Shown: one piece after another, positions 1-5,299 of the stretch
Position numbering within the stretch: the stretch's first letter is position 1
Layout: every line of letters begins with the position of its first letter
Source: an uncultured Thalassospira sp.
Lineage (GTDB): Bacteria > Pseudomonadota > Alphaproteobacteria > Rhodospirillales_A > Thalassospiraceae
DNA length: 5,299 nt
NCBI GenBank assembly: GCA_946885765.1
Contig: CAMPHD010000259.1
Location: 1 to 5,299 of the forward strand
Reading direction: 5' to 3'
The notes under the pieces: model-generated
What the model was told of the DNA's origin: nothing
The model's input: only the letters and a program-made list of their open reading frames with translations
Databases searched by the model: none
Made by a program: the position numbers and the translations under genes

Positions 1-95
1 GTACCTTCCTTGACCCGAAGGTTGATCTCGGACAAGGCACGAAGGCCGCCGAAATTCTTGTCGACATCGGTAACATCAAGAATGTATTCGGACAT
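1..95 (-). CDS. livG: LivG-type ABC transporter ATP-binding protein, N-terminal fragment (runs off window)
   Basis: The minus strand from ATG at 95 encodes 31 residues before the window edge. They read as the start of an ABC ATPase of the LivG type: a short beta strand (EYILDVTDVDKNF), then the family hallmark FGGLRALSEINLRV-KEG, which normally precedes the Walker A loop (GPNGAGKTT) about 10 residues later, beyond the window. LivG is one of the two cytoplasmic ATPases that energise a Liv-type importer. The start is supported by a strong Shine-Dalgarno (GGGAGG) 8 nt upstream and by the 3-nt gap after the livM stop. Gene order binding protein-livH-livM-livG is canonical, and a livF-type second ATPase would be expected beyond the left edge. 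The type assignment is firm from the motif and context. No catalytic residue is visible, so activity cannot be judged. Confidence 0.88.
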   Translation of the reverse strand, partial: MSEYILDVTDVDKNFGGLRALSEINLRVKEG

Positions 96-98
96 CGA

Positions 99-1262
99 TC
101 AGACCTCCCTCGTCGAAGGTTGTTGTTCTTTTTCATTGTTGTCGAAGGATGTTGAACGGTTCCGGATCAGACGCCACAAACGCGTGACCCCCTCCATCAC
201 CCCACCGGGCAGGAAGATCACAATCAGCATGAAAACAAGACCAAGCGTCAGGTGCCAGCCTTCGCCGACAAACAGCCCGACAACCGATGCAACACCGTGC
301 CCAAGCCAATCCGGCAGGAACGAAAACGCATTTTGCAGAACCTGATCGTTAAAGGCCGAAAAGATGTTCTCGAAATACTTGATGATCCCTGCACCCAGAA
401 GCGGACCAATCAGTGTTCCCGCACCACCAAGAATGGTGATCAGAACAACCTCGCCCGACGCCGTCCACTGCATGCGCTCCGCCCCGGCCAGCGGATCGGT
501 CACAGCCAGAAGCGATCCGGCTAACCCGGCATACATGCCCGAAATGACAAAAGCGGTCATCAGATAGGGCCGGGTATTATAGCCGGTATAGCCCATCCGG
601 TTCTGGTTCGACTTGATCGCTCGCAGCTTTAAACCGAAGGGCGAGCGGAAAATACGCAGATAAACAAAGAACGAAAGGATCAACAGGACCGCACAGATAT
701 AAAATCCCGAATATCCGATCCCCTCAATCCCAAACAGGTTCGGGGTCGGAAGACCTGCCGATGCCTCAATCCCGGCCATACGATCAAGGATGCGGGCATC
801 TCCCTGAGACAATTGCAGACCCGTTTCACCATTGGTAATCGGGGTCAGCACCGAATAGGCCAGATTGTACGACATCTGCGCAAAGGCCAGCGTCAGGATC
901 GAGAAATAAATTCCCGAGCGTCGCAGCGAGACATAGCCAATCAAAAGTGCAAACAGACCCGAAAGGACAACGGCAAAGATCATTGCCGGAAGAACATTCA
1001 TCGAGAGCAGCTTGAACGACCAGACAGCGGTATAGGAACCGATACCAAGGAAGGCCGCATGCCCAAAGGAAAGGTAACCTGTAAGGCCAAATAAAATATT
1101 GTAGCCGATGGCAAAGATGCCAAAGATCATGAATTTCTGCATCAGATCGGGATAGGCCGCACCGAAAGGCTGCAACCAGATCGGCATGGTCAGGACCACG
1201 ACCGACAGAACCAGCATATAAATCAGATCCTGCTTGGGCGAGACGATTTGAGTATTTGACAT
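99..1262 (-). CDS. livM: LivM-type ABC transporter permease
   Basis: A 387-residue polytopic inner-membrane protein, the second permease of a branched-chain amino acid (HAAT) family importer, which pairs with LivH to form the channel. The hydrophobic pattern fits about 8-10 membrane segments. Family signatures are clear: [19 protein letters not shown] around residues 59-77, [16 protein letters not shown] at 115-130, the cytoplasmic coupling region [13 protein letters not shown]...[11 protein letters not shown] at 207-252, and [16 protein letters not shown] at 278-293. The end (LPGGVMEG, 351-358) is the usual LivM finish, followed by an extra charged tail of roughly 25 residues. It is longer than many LivM proteins (about 300-350): it has an enlarged loop at 142-183 and another at 300-336. 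ATG at 1262 lies 1 nt after the livH stop, with GGAG 7 nt upstream. The family is certain; the substrate is unknown. Confidence 0.95.
   Translation of the reverse strand: MSNTQIVSPKQDLIYMLVLSVVVLTMPIWLQPFGAAYPDLMQKFMIFGIFAIGYNILFGLTGYLSFGHAAFLGIGSYTAVWSFKLLSMNVLPAMIFAVVLSGLFALLIGYVSLRRSGIYFSILTLAFAQMSYNLAYSVLTPITNGETGLQLSQGDARILDRMAGIEASAGLPTPNLFGIEGIGYSGFYICAVLLILSFFVYLRIFRSPFGLKLRAIKSNQNRMGYTGYNTRPYLMTAFVISGMYAGLAGSLLAVTDPLAGAERMQWTASGEVVLITILGGAGTLIGPLLGAGIIKYFENIFSAFNDQVLQNAFSFLPDWLGHGVASVVGLFVGEGWHLTLGLVFMLIVIFLPGGVMEGVTRLWRLIRNRSTSFDNNEKEQQPSTREV
104..110 (-). promoter_or_regulatory. Shine-Dalgarno of livG
   Basis: The minus strand reads AGGGAGG here, 8 nt before the ATG at 95, and the site lies inside the last codons of livM. 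It fixes the livG start and suggests translational coupling to livM. Confidence 0.75.
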
Positions 1263-1263
1263 A

Positions 1264-2280
1264 TCAGCTCTCCATCACGCCCCGTCGACCCATAAGACCA
1301 CGCGGACGGGTCAGCAGAATCACGACGGCAACAAGGTAGATGATGATCTGGTCGATACCGGGAAAGATGTCTTTCACTTCGGTCATCGACGAGAAGGATT
1401 GCAGGATACCAAGCAGGAAGCCCGCCAAAACCGCTCCGGGAAGCGACCCCATGCCGCCGACAACAACGACGACAAAGGACAGGACAAGGAAGTCCATCCC
1501 AAGGTGATAGTCAGGCGGTAAAACAGGTGTGTACATCACACCAGCCAAACCAGCGACCACTGCAGCCATGCCAAACACGATGGTAAAACGACGTTCAATA
1601 TTGATACCGAGCAATTCGACCGTTGCACGGTCGGCCATGCCAGCACGCACCACCATTCCATAAGTAGTGAAATGCAGGAACGAAAAAACGAGCCCTATGA
1701 TAATTGCCGAGAACAGCAGATAAATCAGACGCCACCACGGATAGACAACCGACTCTCCAAGGCCGATCCAGAGTCCGATATTGGCAGAACCGGCAACAAT
1801 ATCCGGCGCTCCCTGCGGAATCGGGTTGGCACCAAAGAAGCTCTTGATCAGTTCCTGCAACACGATCGCCAGACCGAATGTCACAAGAATCTGCTCTGCG
1901 TGGGAACGTTTGTAAAAATACCGAATCAGCGTGCGTTCCATGAGAACACCGAACGCCAGCATCACCGGTATCGCCAGTATGATCGACAATGGCACTGACC
2001 AGTCGATGATCGCCTTTCCGGTATCGCCGAACCAAACTTCGAGATACGGCGTTTCCTTATAAGCATCAAAAAAGGTGACTGACTCATCCTTGACACGCAA
2101 TGAAAGTGTCAGGATTTTTTCCAGTGTCACCGCGCAAAAAGCGCCCATCATAAAGATTGCACCATGGGCAAAGTTCACCACGCCAAGGGTGCCAAACACC
2201 AGAGTCAGACCAAGTGCAATCAACGCATATGCACCGCCCTTATCCAGACCATTCAGGATTTGAAGAAATATAGCGTCCAT
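1264..2280 (-). CDS. livH: LivH-type ABC transporter permease
   Basis: A 338-residue integral membrane permease of the LivH family, partner of the LivM protein encoded just downstream. Diagnostic segments: an N-terminal [25 protein letters not shown] (7-30) leading into [15 protein letters not shown] (33-47), the coupling region [22 protein letters not shown] at 205-226 followed by [12 protein letters not shown] (239-250), [21 protein letters not shown] at 271-291, and the typical C-terminus [12 protein letters not shown] (323-334). Most LivH proteins are about 290-310 residues. Here a polar, acidic loop at about 60-95 ([27 protein letters not shown]) separates the second and third hydrophobic segments and accounts for the extra length. 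ATG at 2280 is preceded by a weak Shine-Dalgarno-like GGCGGA (2287-2292), 6 nt away. Family certain, substrate unknown. Confidence 0.95.
   Translation of the reverse strand: MDAIFLQILNGLDKGGAYALIALGLTLVFGTLGVVNFAHGAIFMMGAFCAVTLEKILTLSLRVKDESVTFFDAYKETPYLEVWFGDTGKAIIDWSVPLSIILAIPVMLAFGVLMERTLIRYFYKRSHAEQILVTFGLAIVLQELIKSFFGANPIPQGAPDIVAGSANIGLWIGLGESVVYPWWRLIYLLFSAIIIGLVFSFLHFTTYGMVVRAGMADRATVELLGINIERRFTIVFGMAAVVAGLAGVMYTPVLPPDYHLGMDFLVLSFVVVVVGGMGSLPGAVLAGFLLGILQSFSSMTEVKDIFPGIDQIIIYLVAVVILLTRPRGLMGRRGVMES
1270..1273 (-). promoter_or_regulatory. Shine-Dalgarno of livM inside livH
   Basis: GGAG on the minus strand lies 7 nt before the livM ATG, within the penultimate codons of livH (M-E-S-stop). 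With a 1-nt gap between the stop and the next start, coupled translation of the two permeases in equal amounts is likely. Confidence 0.6.
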
Positions 2281-2347
2281 TGATTATCCGCCGCGCATTC
2301 AAAAGGACTTAACGAACAGAAAGCAAAGGCATTTGCCAATCGGGAAC

Positions 2348-2377
2348 CGGGTCGACCATCAAATGACAGCCGACCCG
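2348..2377 (-). other. Intercistronic hairpin between binding-protein and livH genes
   Basis: The transcript of the operon can fold CGGGUCG...CGACCCG around positions 2348-2354/2371-2377. The stem extends inward through three G-U wobbles and four Watson-Crick pairs to 14 pairs in all. The tip pairing is nominal: the loop would be 2 nt, or 4 if the last A-U opens. The wobbles would be A-C mismatches in a plus-strand RNA, so the full fold forms only in the operon's own mRNA. The hairpin starts 23 nt past the binding-protein stop codon. No U-run follows, so it is not a classical intrinsic terminator. By analogy with other binding-protein-dependent transporter operons, it probably protects the upstream mRNA 3' end or marks a processing point, giving more binding protein than permease. 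That function is inferred. Confidence 0.6.
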
Positions 2378-2399
2378 AGCCTTTACTCTGTGAAGAAGA

Positions 2400-3761
2400 T
2401 CAAATCTTGTACGGGCCGAGTTCGCCACCGAACATATCGGCCGGATACTCAACCTGAGAACGCGGAACCTGCTTGACCACTTCGAGAATATCGAAGTTTG
2501 ATTGCGGGTTTTCTTTACCACGTACAACAAGCACATCCTTGAAGCACTGATGATCTTCGGCACGATAAAGTGTCGGACCATTACCAGCGCCGTCAAACTC
2601 GAACCCTTCAAGCTGTTTGATGACTTCCCAAGGAGCAAACGTTCCAGCCATTTCGCAGGCATTCGCATATAGCAGCGCCTGGACATAGCAGGTGTGGGCA
2701 GCCTGCGACGGCGGGAAACCGTATTCCTGACCAAACGATTTCACGAAGGCCTGGGAACCTGCGTCCTGCAACGACCAGTGCCAGTTACTTGTGCCAAGAA
2801 TACCCTTGGCGGCCTCACCGGCACCCTGTGCCATCAGGCGGGAATATAGCGGAACGACGATTTCAAAGTTTTTGCCGTTCACCTGCTTGTCACGCAGACC
2901 GAACTGAACCGCCTGGGTCAATGAATTGACCATGTCCTTGCCATAGTGGTTCAGGATCAGGACATCTGCCCCTGAATTCAGAACCGGGGTGATATACTGA
3001 GAAAAGTCACCTGCACCAACCGGGGTACGGACGGTATTGACGGTTTCCCAACCAATATTTTCGGTTGCCGCCTTGATCGATTCTTCCTGAGTCCAACCCC
3101 AAGTGTAATCCGCCGTCAGGTGATAGGCACGACGTTCACTGCCATATTCTTCCTTCAGGATCGGCGCAATCGCCTGGCCGGACATATAAGCGTTGAAGAA
3201 ATGGCGGAACCCGTAACGCTTTTTATCCTTACCCGTGGTATCATTCGAATGGGTCAGGCCGGACATAAAGATCACGCCCATTTCCTGACAAAGGCTTTGA
3301 ACGGCAACAGCAACGCCCGAAGACGACCCACCGGTCACCATCGCAACATTGTCTTTTTCGATCATTCGCTTGGCCGATGCGCGTGCGGCATCGGATTTGG
3401 TTTGGGTATCCCCGGTTACAAACTCGACCTTCTTGCCGAGAATACCATTCCCCTTGAGCTCCAGTGGCTTGATGGTATTGAGCATACCACCGTCACCTTC
3501 ACCATTAAGATGCTTGACCGCCAACTGGTAAGCACGCAGTTCGTCAGCCCCTTCATCTGCATACGGACCGGTTTGCGGCACGTTGAAACCGAGCTTGATA
3601 CTGCCCGAGCTACCCGGGTCGCCGGGGAAAGTCTGAGCATGGGCATTCTTGATGAAATGCATCGGGAATGATGCGCCGATCAGCGCAGCCCCTGTCGTCG
3701 CAGCCGTTCCTTTAAGAACCGTACGACGGGATACATTTCGGGTGTTCTTGGTCTCCGACAT
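2400..3761 (-). CDS. Tat-exported periplasmic solute-binding protein of a Liv/HAAT-type ABC transporter
   Basis: A 453-residue periplasmic binding protein (Peripla_BP_6, type I fold) that captures the substrate and delivers it to the LivHM channel. Residues 1-42 form a twin-arginine signal: SRRTVLKG at 11-18, an Ala/Gly-rich weakly hydrophobic stretch to about 31, and an AHA|Q cleavage site at 40-43. The mature domain begins SIKLGFNVPQTGPYADEG (54-71), the family's substrate-loop start. It continues with GKKVEFVTGDTQTKSDAA (109-126), MVTGGSSSGVAVAVQSLCQE (141-160), and the second lobe containing ADVLILNHYGKD (265-276). It has four cysteines (158, 358, 369, 406), so disulfides are possible after folded Tat export. 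It is not a clear UrtA or LivJ, and the ligand cannot be named. ATG at 3761 is chosen over an upstream in-frame TTG at 3776 because the Shine-Dalgarno lies between the two. First gene of the operon. Confidence 0.93.
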   Translation of the reverse strand: MSETKNTRNVSRRTVLKGTAATTGAALIGASFPMHFIKNAHAQTFPGDPGSSGSIKLGFNVPQTGPYADEGADELRAYQLAVKHLNGEGDGGMLNTIKPLELKGNGILGKKVEFVTGDTQTKSDAARASAKRMIEKDNVAMVTGGSSSGVAVAVQSLCQEMGVIFMSGLTHSNDTTGKDKKRYGFRHFFNAYMSGQAIAPILKEEYGSERRAYHLTADYTWGWTQEESIKAATENIGWETVNTVRTPVGAGDFSQYITPVLNSGADVLILNHYGKDMVNSLTQAVQFGLRDKQVNGKNFEIVVPLYSRLMAQGAGEAAKGILGTSNWHWSLQDAGSQAFVKSFGQEYGFPPSQAAHTCYVQALLYANACEMAGTFAPWEVIKQLEGFEFDGAGNGPTLYRAEDHQCFKDVLVVRGKENPQSNFDILEVVKQVPRSQVEYPADMFGGELGPYKI

Positions 3762-3767
3762 GGTTTT

Positions 3768-3774
3768 CCTCCCC
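3768..3774 (-). promoter_or_regulatory. Shine-Dalgarno that fixes the binding-protein start
   Basis: The minus strand reads GGGGAGG here, 6 nt before ATG at 3761. An in-frame TTG at 3776 would place this site inside the coding region and add five residues (MGRKT), so the ATG is the better start. Confidence 0.8.
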
Positions 3775-3882
3775 AATGTCTTGGGATGCGTTTCAGAAAA
3801 ATCTGAGGTCGCGTTTTTTGGTTAATGCTTTTGTCGACCTGTCAAAACAATGGGGACTAGTTGAAAATGAATCAATATGTGA

Positions 3883-3910
3883 TTGAACAAGAAGGATTTT
3901 TTTGTAAATA
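3883..3910 (+). promoter_or_regulatory. Possible promoter of the XRE regulator gene
   Basis: TTGAAC (3883-3888) and TAAATA (3905-3910) are 16 bp apart on the plus strand, matching sigma-70 hexamers at 4/6 and 3/6. The -10 overlaps the TTTGTAAAT repeat at 3901, which would suit autoregulation. This is a weak prediction. Confidence 0.22.
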
Positions 3911-3943
3911 TACATACGTCTAGTTTGAAAATTTGTAAATTTT
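3901..3943. promoter_or_regulatory. Candidate operator cluster for the adjacent XRE/DUF2083 regulator
   Basis: Three octamers match TTTGNAAA: TTTGTAAA at 3901-3908, TTTGAAAA at 3924-3931 and TTTGTAAA at 3932-3939. The two identical ones are shared as TTTGTAAAT and start 31 bp apart, close to three helical turns. The last sits in a perfect inverted repeat of 7-bp arms around GT (AAAATTTGTAAATTTT, 3928-3943). TTTGCAAA-like cores are known for the RamB and mycobacterial PrpR regulators, the family of the neighbouring gene, and each octamer here is one base away. The sequence matches are seen directly; binding is inferred. Confidence 0.5.
3911..3939 (-). promoter_or_regulatory. Possible promoter of the transporter operon
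   Basis: On the minus strand TTTACA (3939-3934) and TATGTA (3916-3911) are 17 bp apart, matching the sigma-70 hexamers at 5/6 and 3/6. The -35 lies inside the candidate operator palindrome, so a bound regulator would compete with polymerase. It would give a leader of roughly 140 nt. AT-rich DNA produces such matches by chance, so this is tentative. Confidence 0.25.
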
Positions 3944-3950
3944 GTCAAGA

Positions 3951-3956
3951 AAAGGG
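3951..3956 (+). promoter_or_regulatory. Shine-Dalgarno of the XRE regulator
   Basis: AAAGGG lies 6 nt before ATG at 3963. It supports this ATG, which also places the helix-turn-helix at residue 8 as usual for the family. Confidence 0.55.
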
Positions 3957-3962
3957 CACATC

Positions 3963-5114
3963 ATGCCCCGTCAGGCACCTATCGGACATCGCATTCGCGG
4001 ACGACGAAAAGACATCGGACTGACACAGAATGCACTGGCCAAGGCAGCGGGAATTTCGCCTTCGTATCTTAATCTGATCGAACATAACCGGCGTGCAATT
4101 GGCGGCGGGTTGCTGTTGCGTCTGGCAAGTGCGCTGGAAATCCAGCCCCATGCCCTGTCAGGCTCCGAGGAAAGCCGCCTGCTTGCCGATCTGAGCGAGG
4201 CGGCAACCGATCCGGTGTTTCGCGAAACGCCCCTGATACCCCGCGAATTTCCGGCAATGATTGCGGCGGCACCGGGCATGATCGCAGCCTTTCTGTCGCT
4301 ATATCGTGCATATCGCAACGGGCTTGAGGAAATCGACAATCTGTCCGAACGCCTCAGCCACGACCCGTTCCTGGCCGAGGCCAGCCATTCAATTCTGACC
4401 CGCATCACATCAATCCGGACCGTTGCCGAAATCTTTGACGATTATGATGACCTACCTGCCGAACAACGGGCACGGTTCAATGCAACTCTGGTGCGGGAAT
4501 CCCAAAGACTGGCGGAATCAGCAACCGAGATTTTCAGCTTCCTGGAACGCGGCGATGCCGGACGCCCTGCCGCCAGCCCCGCCGAAGAAGTCGACGACCT
4601 GCTTTATGACAATGCCAACTATTTCCCGACGCTCGAAGATCGGGCGGACGAGATACGAAATGCCATTGACCCGGTTGGCGGATTGTTTCTGACGGATCTG
4701 ATCAAACATCTGGAACGGCACCATAAAATGCGGGTTGATCGTCTGCCCCCTGAAGACCTGCCCGCGTCCGGTTTTGACTGGAACCTATCAGATGCCCATC
4801 TTCGTTTTTCACGCGCGATGCCGATTACCTCGGCACGGTTTCATGCGGCACGGGTGATTTGCCGTCTCGAAGGCAACGAGGTCGTCAATGCCATTTTGGA
4901 CCGGGCCAATCTGGGAACGGATGCTGCCCGGCAACGCGCAGGCGAGGCACTGATATCGTATTTCGCCGCCGCCCTTCTGTTTCCCTATGACAGCTTCCGG
5001 GCAGAGGCCCAGACTTTGCGCCACGATATCGAACTGCTGCAACAACGCTTTGCCGCCAGTTGGGAACAGGTTTGCCACCGCCTGACAACCCTTCGCCGTC
5101 CGGGCGCAGAAGGC
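3963..5114 (+). CDS. XRE-family short-chain acyl-CoA type regulator (RamB/PrpR/ScfR-like), 3' end lost at a junction
   Basis: 384 recognisable residues of a DNA-binding regulator divergent from the transporter operon. Residues 8-62 are an XRE helix-turn-helix (GHRIRGRRKDIGLTQNALA...GISPSYLNLIEHNRR). Residues about 136-195 form an unusual helical hairpin resembling a histidine-kinase HisKA segment (SHSILTRITSIRTVAEIF... RESQRLAESATEIFSF). An IrrE/M78-like domain follows from about 205. Its HExxH zinc motif is missing (FHAARVICRL at 293-302), so it should be a sensor rather than a peptidase. The DUF2083-type end begins at about 330-384 with ISYFAAALLFPY, LRHDIELLQQRF and SWEQVCHRLTTLRRPGAEG. 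RamB and PrpR control acetate/propionate genes in response to acyl-CoA metabolism, so a similar role here is inferred. After G384 the family pattern (GVPF...) ends. The frame stays open to the window end, but the residues are meaningless. Related proteins are about 460-480 residues long. Confidence 0.85.
5098..5114. other. Chimeric junction, about 17 nt compatible with both flanking genes
   Basis: Read in the regulator's frame this stretch completes RRPGAEG, a conserved DUF2083 motif. Read one base later it gives VRAQKAL, a typical enoyl-CoA hydratase C-terminal motif. To the left only the regulator frame makes sense. To the right only the hydratase frame does, and that frame meets a TGA at 5083-5085 just upstream. 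GC at third codon positions rises from 34/54 codons before the junction to 44/52 after it. The breakpoint therefore lies inside or at the edge of this stretch. Confidence 0.75.
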
Positions 5115-5262
5115 GCTCTTCGAGACCTGGCAGAACGAAGGTTTGCAGGCGTCGATCGAGGCGAGTGTGGAGACCTTCGCGGCGACCTTCGCCGAGCCGG
5201 GGACGACCGAATATCTCGCGGCCTATGCCGCGCGTTTCCGCCCGCGCCAACCCGGCGAGTGA
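5098..5262 (+). pseudogene. C-terminal fragment of an enoyl-CoA hydratase/isomerase (crotonase family), 5' end missing
   Basis: About 54 residues ending at TGA 5260-5262 read VRAQKALFETWQNEGLQASI, then EASVETFAATF, then a Tyr/Ala-rich helix ending RPRQPGE. AQKxLxxxW followed by LxxxIxxSVxxFxxxF is the usual last-helix pattern of crotonase-fold enoyl-CoA hydratases, which hydrate trans-2-enoyl-CoA in beta-oxidation and related routes. The catalytic glutamates and oxyanion-hole residues lie upstream and are absent. No start codon or ribosome site is present because a stop at 5083 closes the frame and the gene is cut at the junction. Codons are G/C-ending in 44 of 52 cases, unlike the regulator before it. 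The family call rests on pattern recognition of a short piece. It is probably the 3' end of an intact gene from another locus or organism. Confidence 0.6.
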
Positions 5263-5299
5263 TCAGCGCCCCCGCAGGTAGTCGAGCGCGGCCTGGAGT
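5263..5299 (-). CDS. Possible 3' end of a convergent minus-strand gene
   Basis: Directly after the hydratase stop, the minus strand carries TGA (5265-5263) preceded by codons for LQAALDYLRGR, with strongly G/C-ending codon use. Convergent genes with stops back to back are common in compact GC-rich genomes, so this is probably the end of a neighbouring gene on the GC-rich side of the junction. Eleven residues are far too few to name a product. Confidence 0.35.
   Translation of the reverse strand, partial: LQAALDYLRGR

Larger units (their letters stand above)
3762..3962. promoter_or_regulatory. Divergent intergenic control region
   Basis: This 201-bp region holds no gene and is much richer in A+T than its flanks, especially from 3855 to 3955. 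It must contain the promoters for the minus-strand transporter operon and for the plus-strand regulator. It carries TTTGNAAA octamers and a palindrome (3901-3943), an imperfect repeat CTAGTTGAAAAT (3857-3868) / CTAGTTTGAAAAT (3920-3932), and two minus-strand TTGACA hexamers (3948-3943 and 3845-3840) that lack a good -10 at normal spacing. No tRNA or small ORF is evident. Confidence 0.7.

Noticed and set aside
2348..2377. Hairpin as a rho-independent terminator
   Set aside because: No run of U follows the stem on the minus strand, and the livH gene continues the same operon.
3120..3671. 183-codon plus-strand ORF
   Set aside because: It lies wholly antisense to the well-supported binding-protein gene, has no recognisable motif or ribosome site, and its composition is that of a shadow frame.
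2400..3761. Assignment as a urea (UrtA) or classical LivJ/LivK binding protein
   Set aside because: The mature N-terminus (LGFNVPQTGPYADEG) and the 90-110 insertion differ from the UrtA pattern I know, and no Urt-specific neighbour is present. The ligand is left open.
3762..3776. Upstream TTG start adding MGRKT to the binding protein
   Set aside because: The Shine-Dalgarno GGGGAGG lies between this TTG and the ATG at 3761, so it serves the ATG. The Tat signal is complete from the ATG.
3793..3806. Small palindrome TCAGA-AAAA-TCTGA in the leader of the binding-protein gene
   Set aside because: A 5-bp, AT-containing stem is weak and expected by chance in this AT-rich gap. There is no associated switch-like structure.
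3840..3948. Perfect minus-strand TTGACA hexamers (3845-3840 and 3948-3943) as promoters
   Set aside because: At 15-19 bp spacing the downstream hexamers (such as ACCAAA or AACTAG) are poor -10 matches, so neither was called as a promoter.
4827..4890. IrrE/M78 metallopeptidase activity in the regulator
   Set aside because: The expected HExxH is replaced by HAARVIC, so the zinc ligands are missing.
5060..5281. Plus-strand ORF of 73 codons rich in Arg/Pro/Ser
   Set aside because: It starts at a TTG inside the regulator and runs across the junction in a third frame. The low-complexity Arg/Pro/Ser content is typical of a GC-rich off-frame reading.

Overview
The window looks like a piece of an alphaproteobacterial chromosome, most likely a Rhodospirillales/Thalassospira-type organism. 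This is inferred from moderate G+C, protein style and gene order, not from a database match. It carries the first part of a minus-strand high-affinity import operon of the branched-chain amino acid (HAAT/Liv) ABC family, plus a divergently transcribed regulator on the plus strand.

Layout, right to left along the minus-strand operon: a Tat-exported periplasmic solute-binding protein (2400-3761); a 119-bp gap holding a strand-specific hairpin (2348-2377); the LivH-type permease (1264-2280); the LivM-type permease (99-1262); and the first 31 codons of the LivG-type ATPase (1-95, cut by the window edge). Gaps are 1 nt between livH and livM and 3 nt between livM and livG, each with a Shine-Dalgarno inside the preceding gene, so translation is probably coupled. 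The substrate cannot be read from the sequence. The family covers amino acids, amides/urea and a range of carboxylic acids.

The 201-bp AT-rich region 3762-3962 separates the operon from an XRE-family regulator of the short-chain acyl-CoA responsive type (RamB/PrpR/ScfR-like: HTH, degenerate IrrE/M78-like domain, DUF2083). The gap contains three octamers of the form TTTGNAAA (3901, 3924, 3932), each one base from the TTTGCAAA core associated with that regulator family. One of them sits in a perfect 7+7-bp palindrome. A working model is that the regulator senses an acyl-CoA made from the imported compound and controls both itself and the transporter. The regulator also carries a HisKA-like helical segment between its HTH and sensor domains.

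The right end is not contiguous with the rest. At about 5098-5114 the regulator stops resembling its family mid-motif, some 80-90 residues early. A different reading frame takes over that encodes the C-terminus of an enoyl-CoA hydratase (stop at 5260-5262). It is followed at once by the 3' end of an opposing minus-strand ORF (5263-5298). Codon usage and G+C shift at the same point. This is a chimeric junction, either a real recombination or, more probably, an assembly join through about 17 nt that fits both genes.
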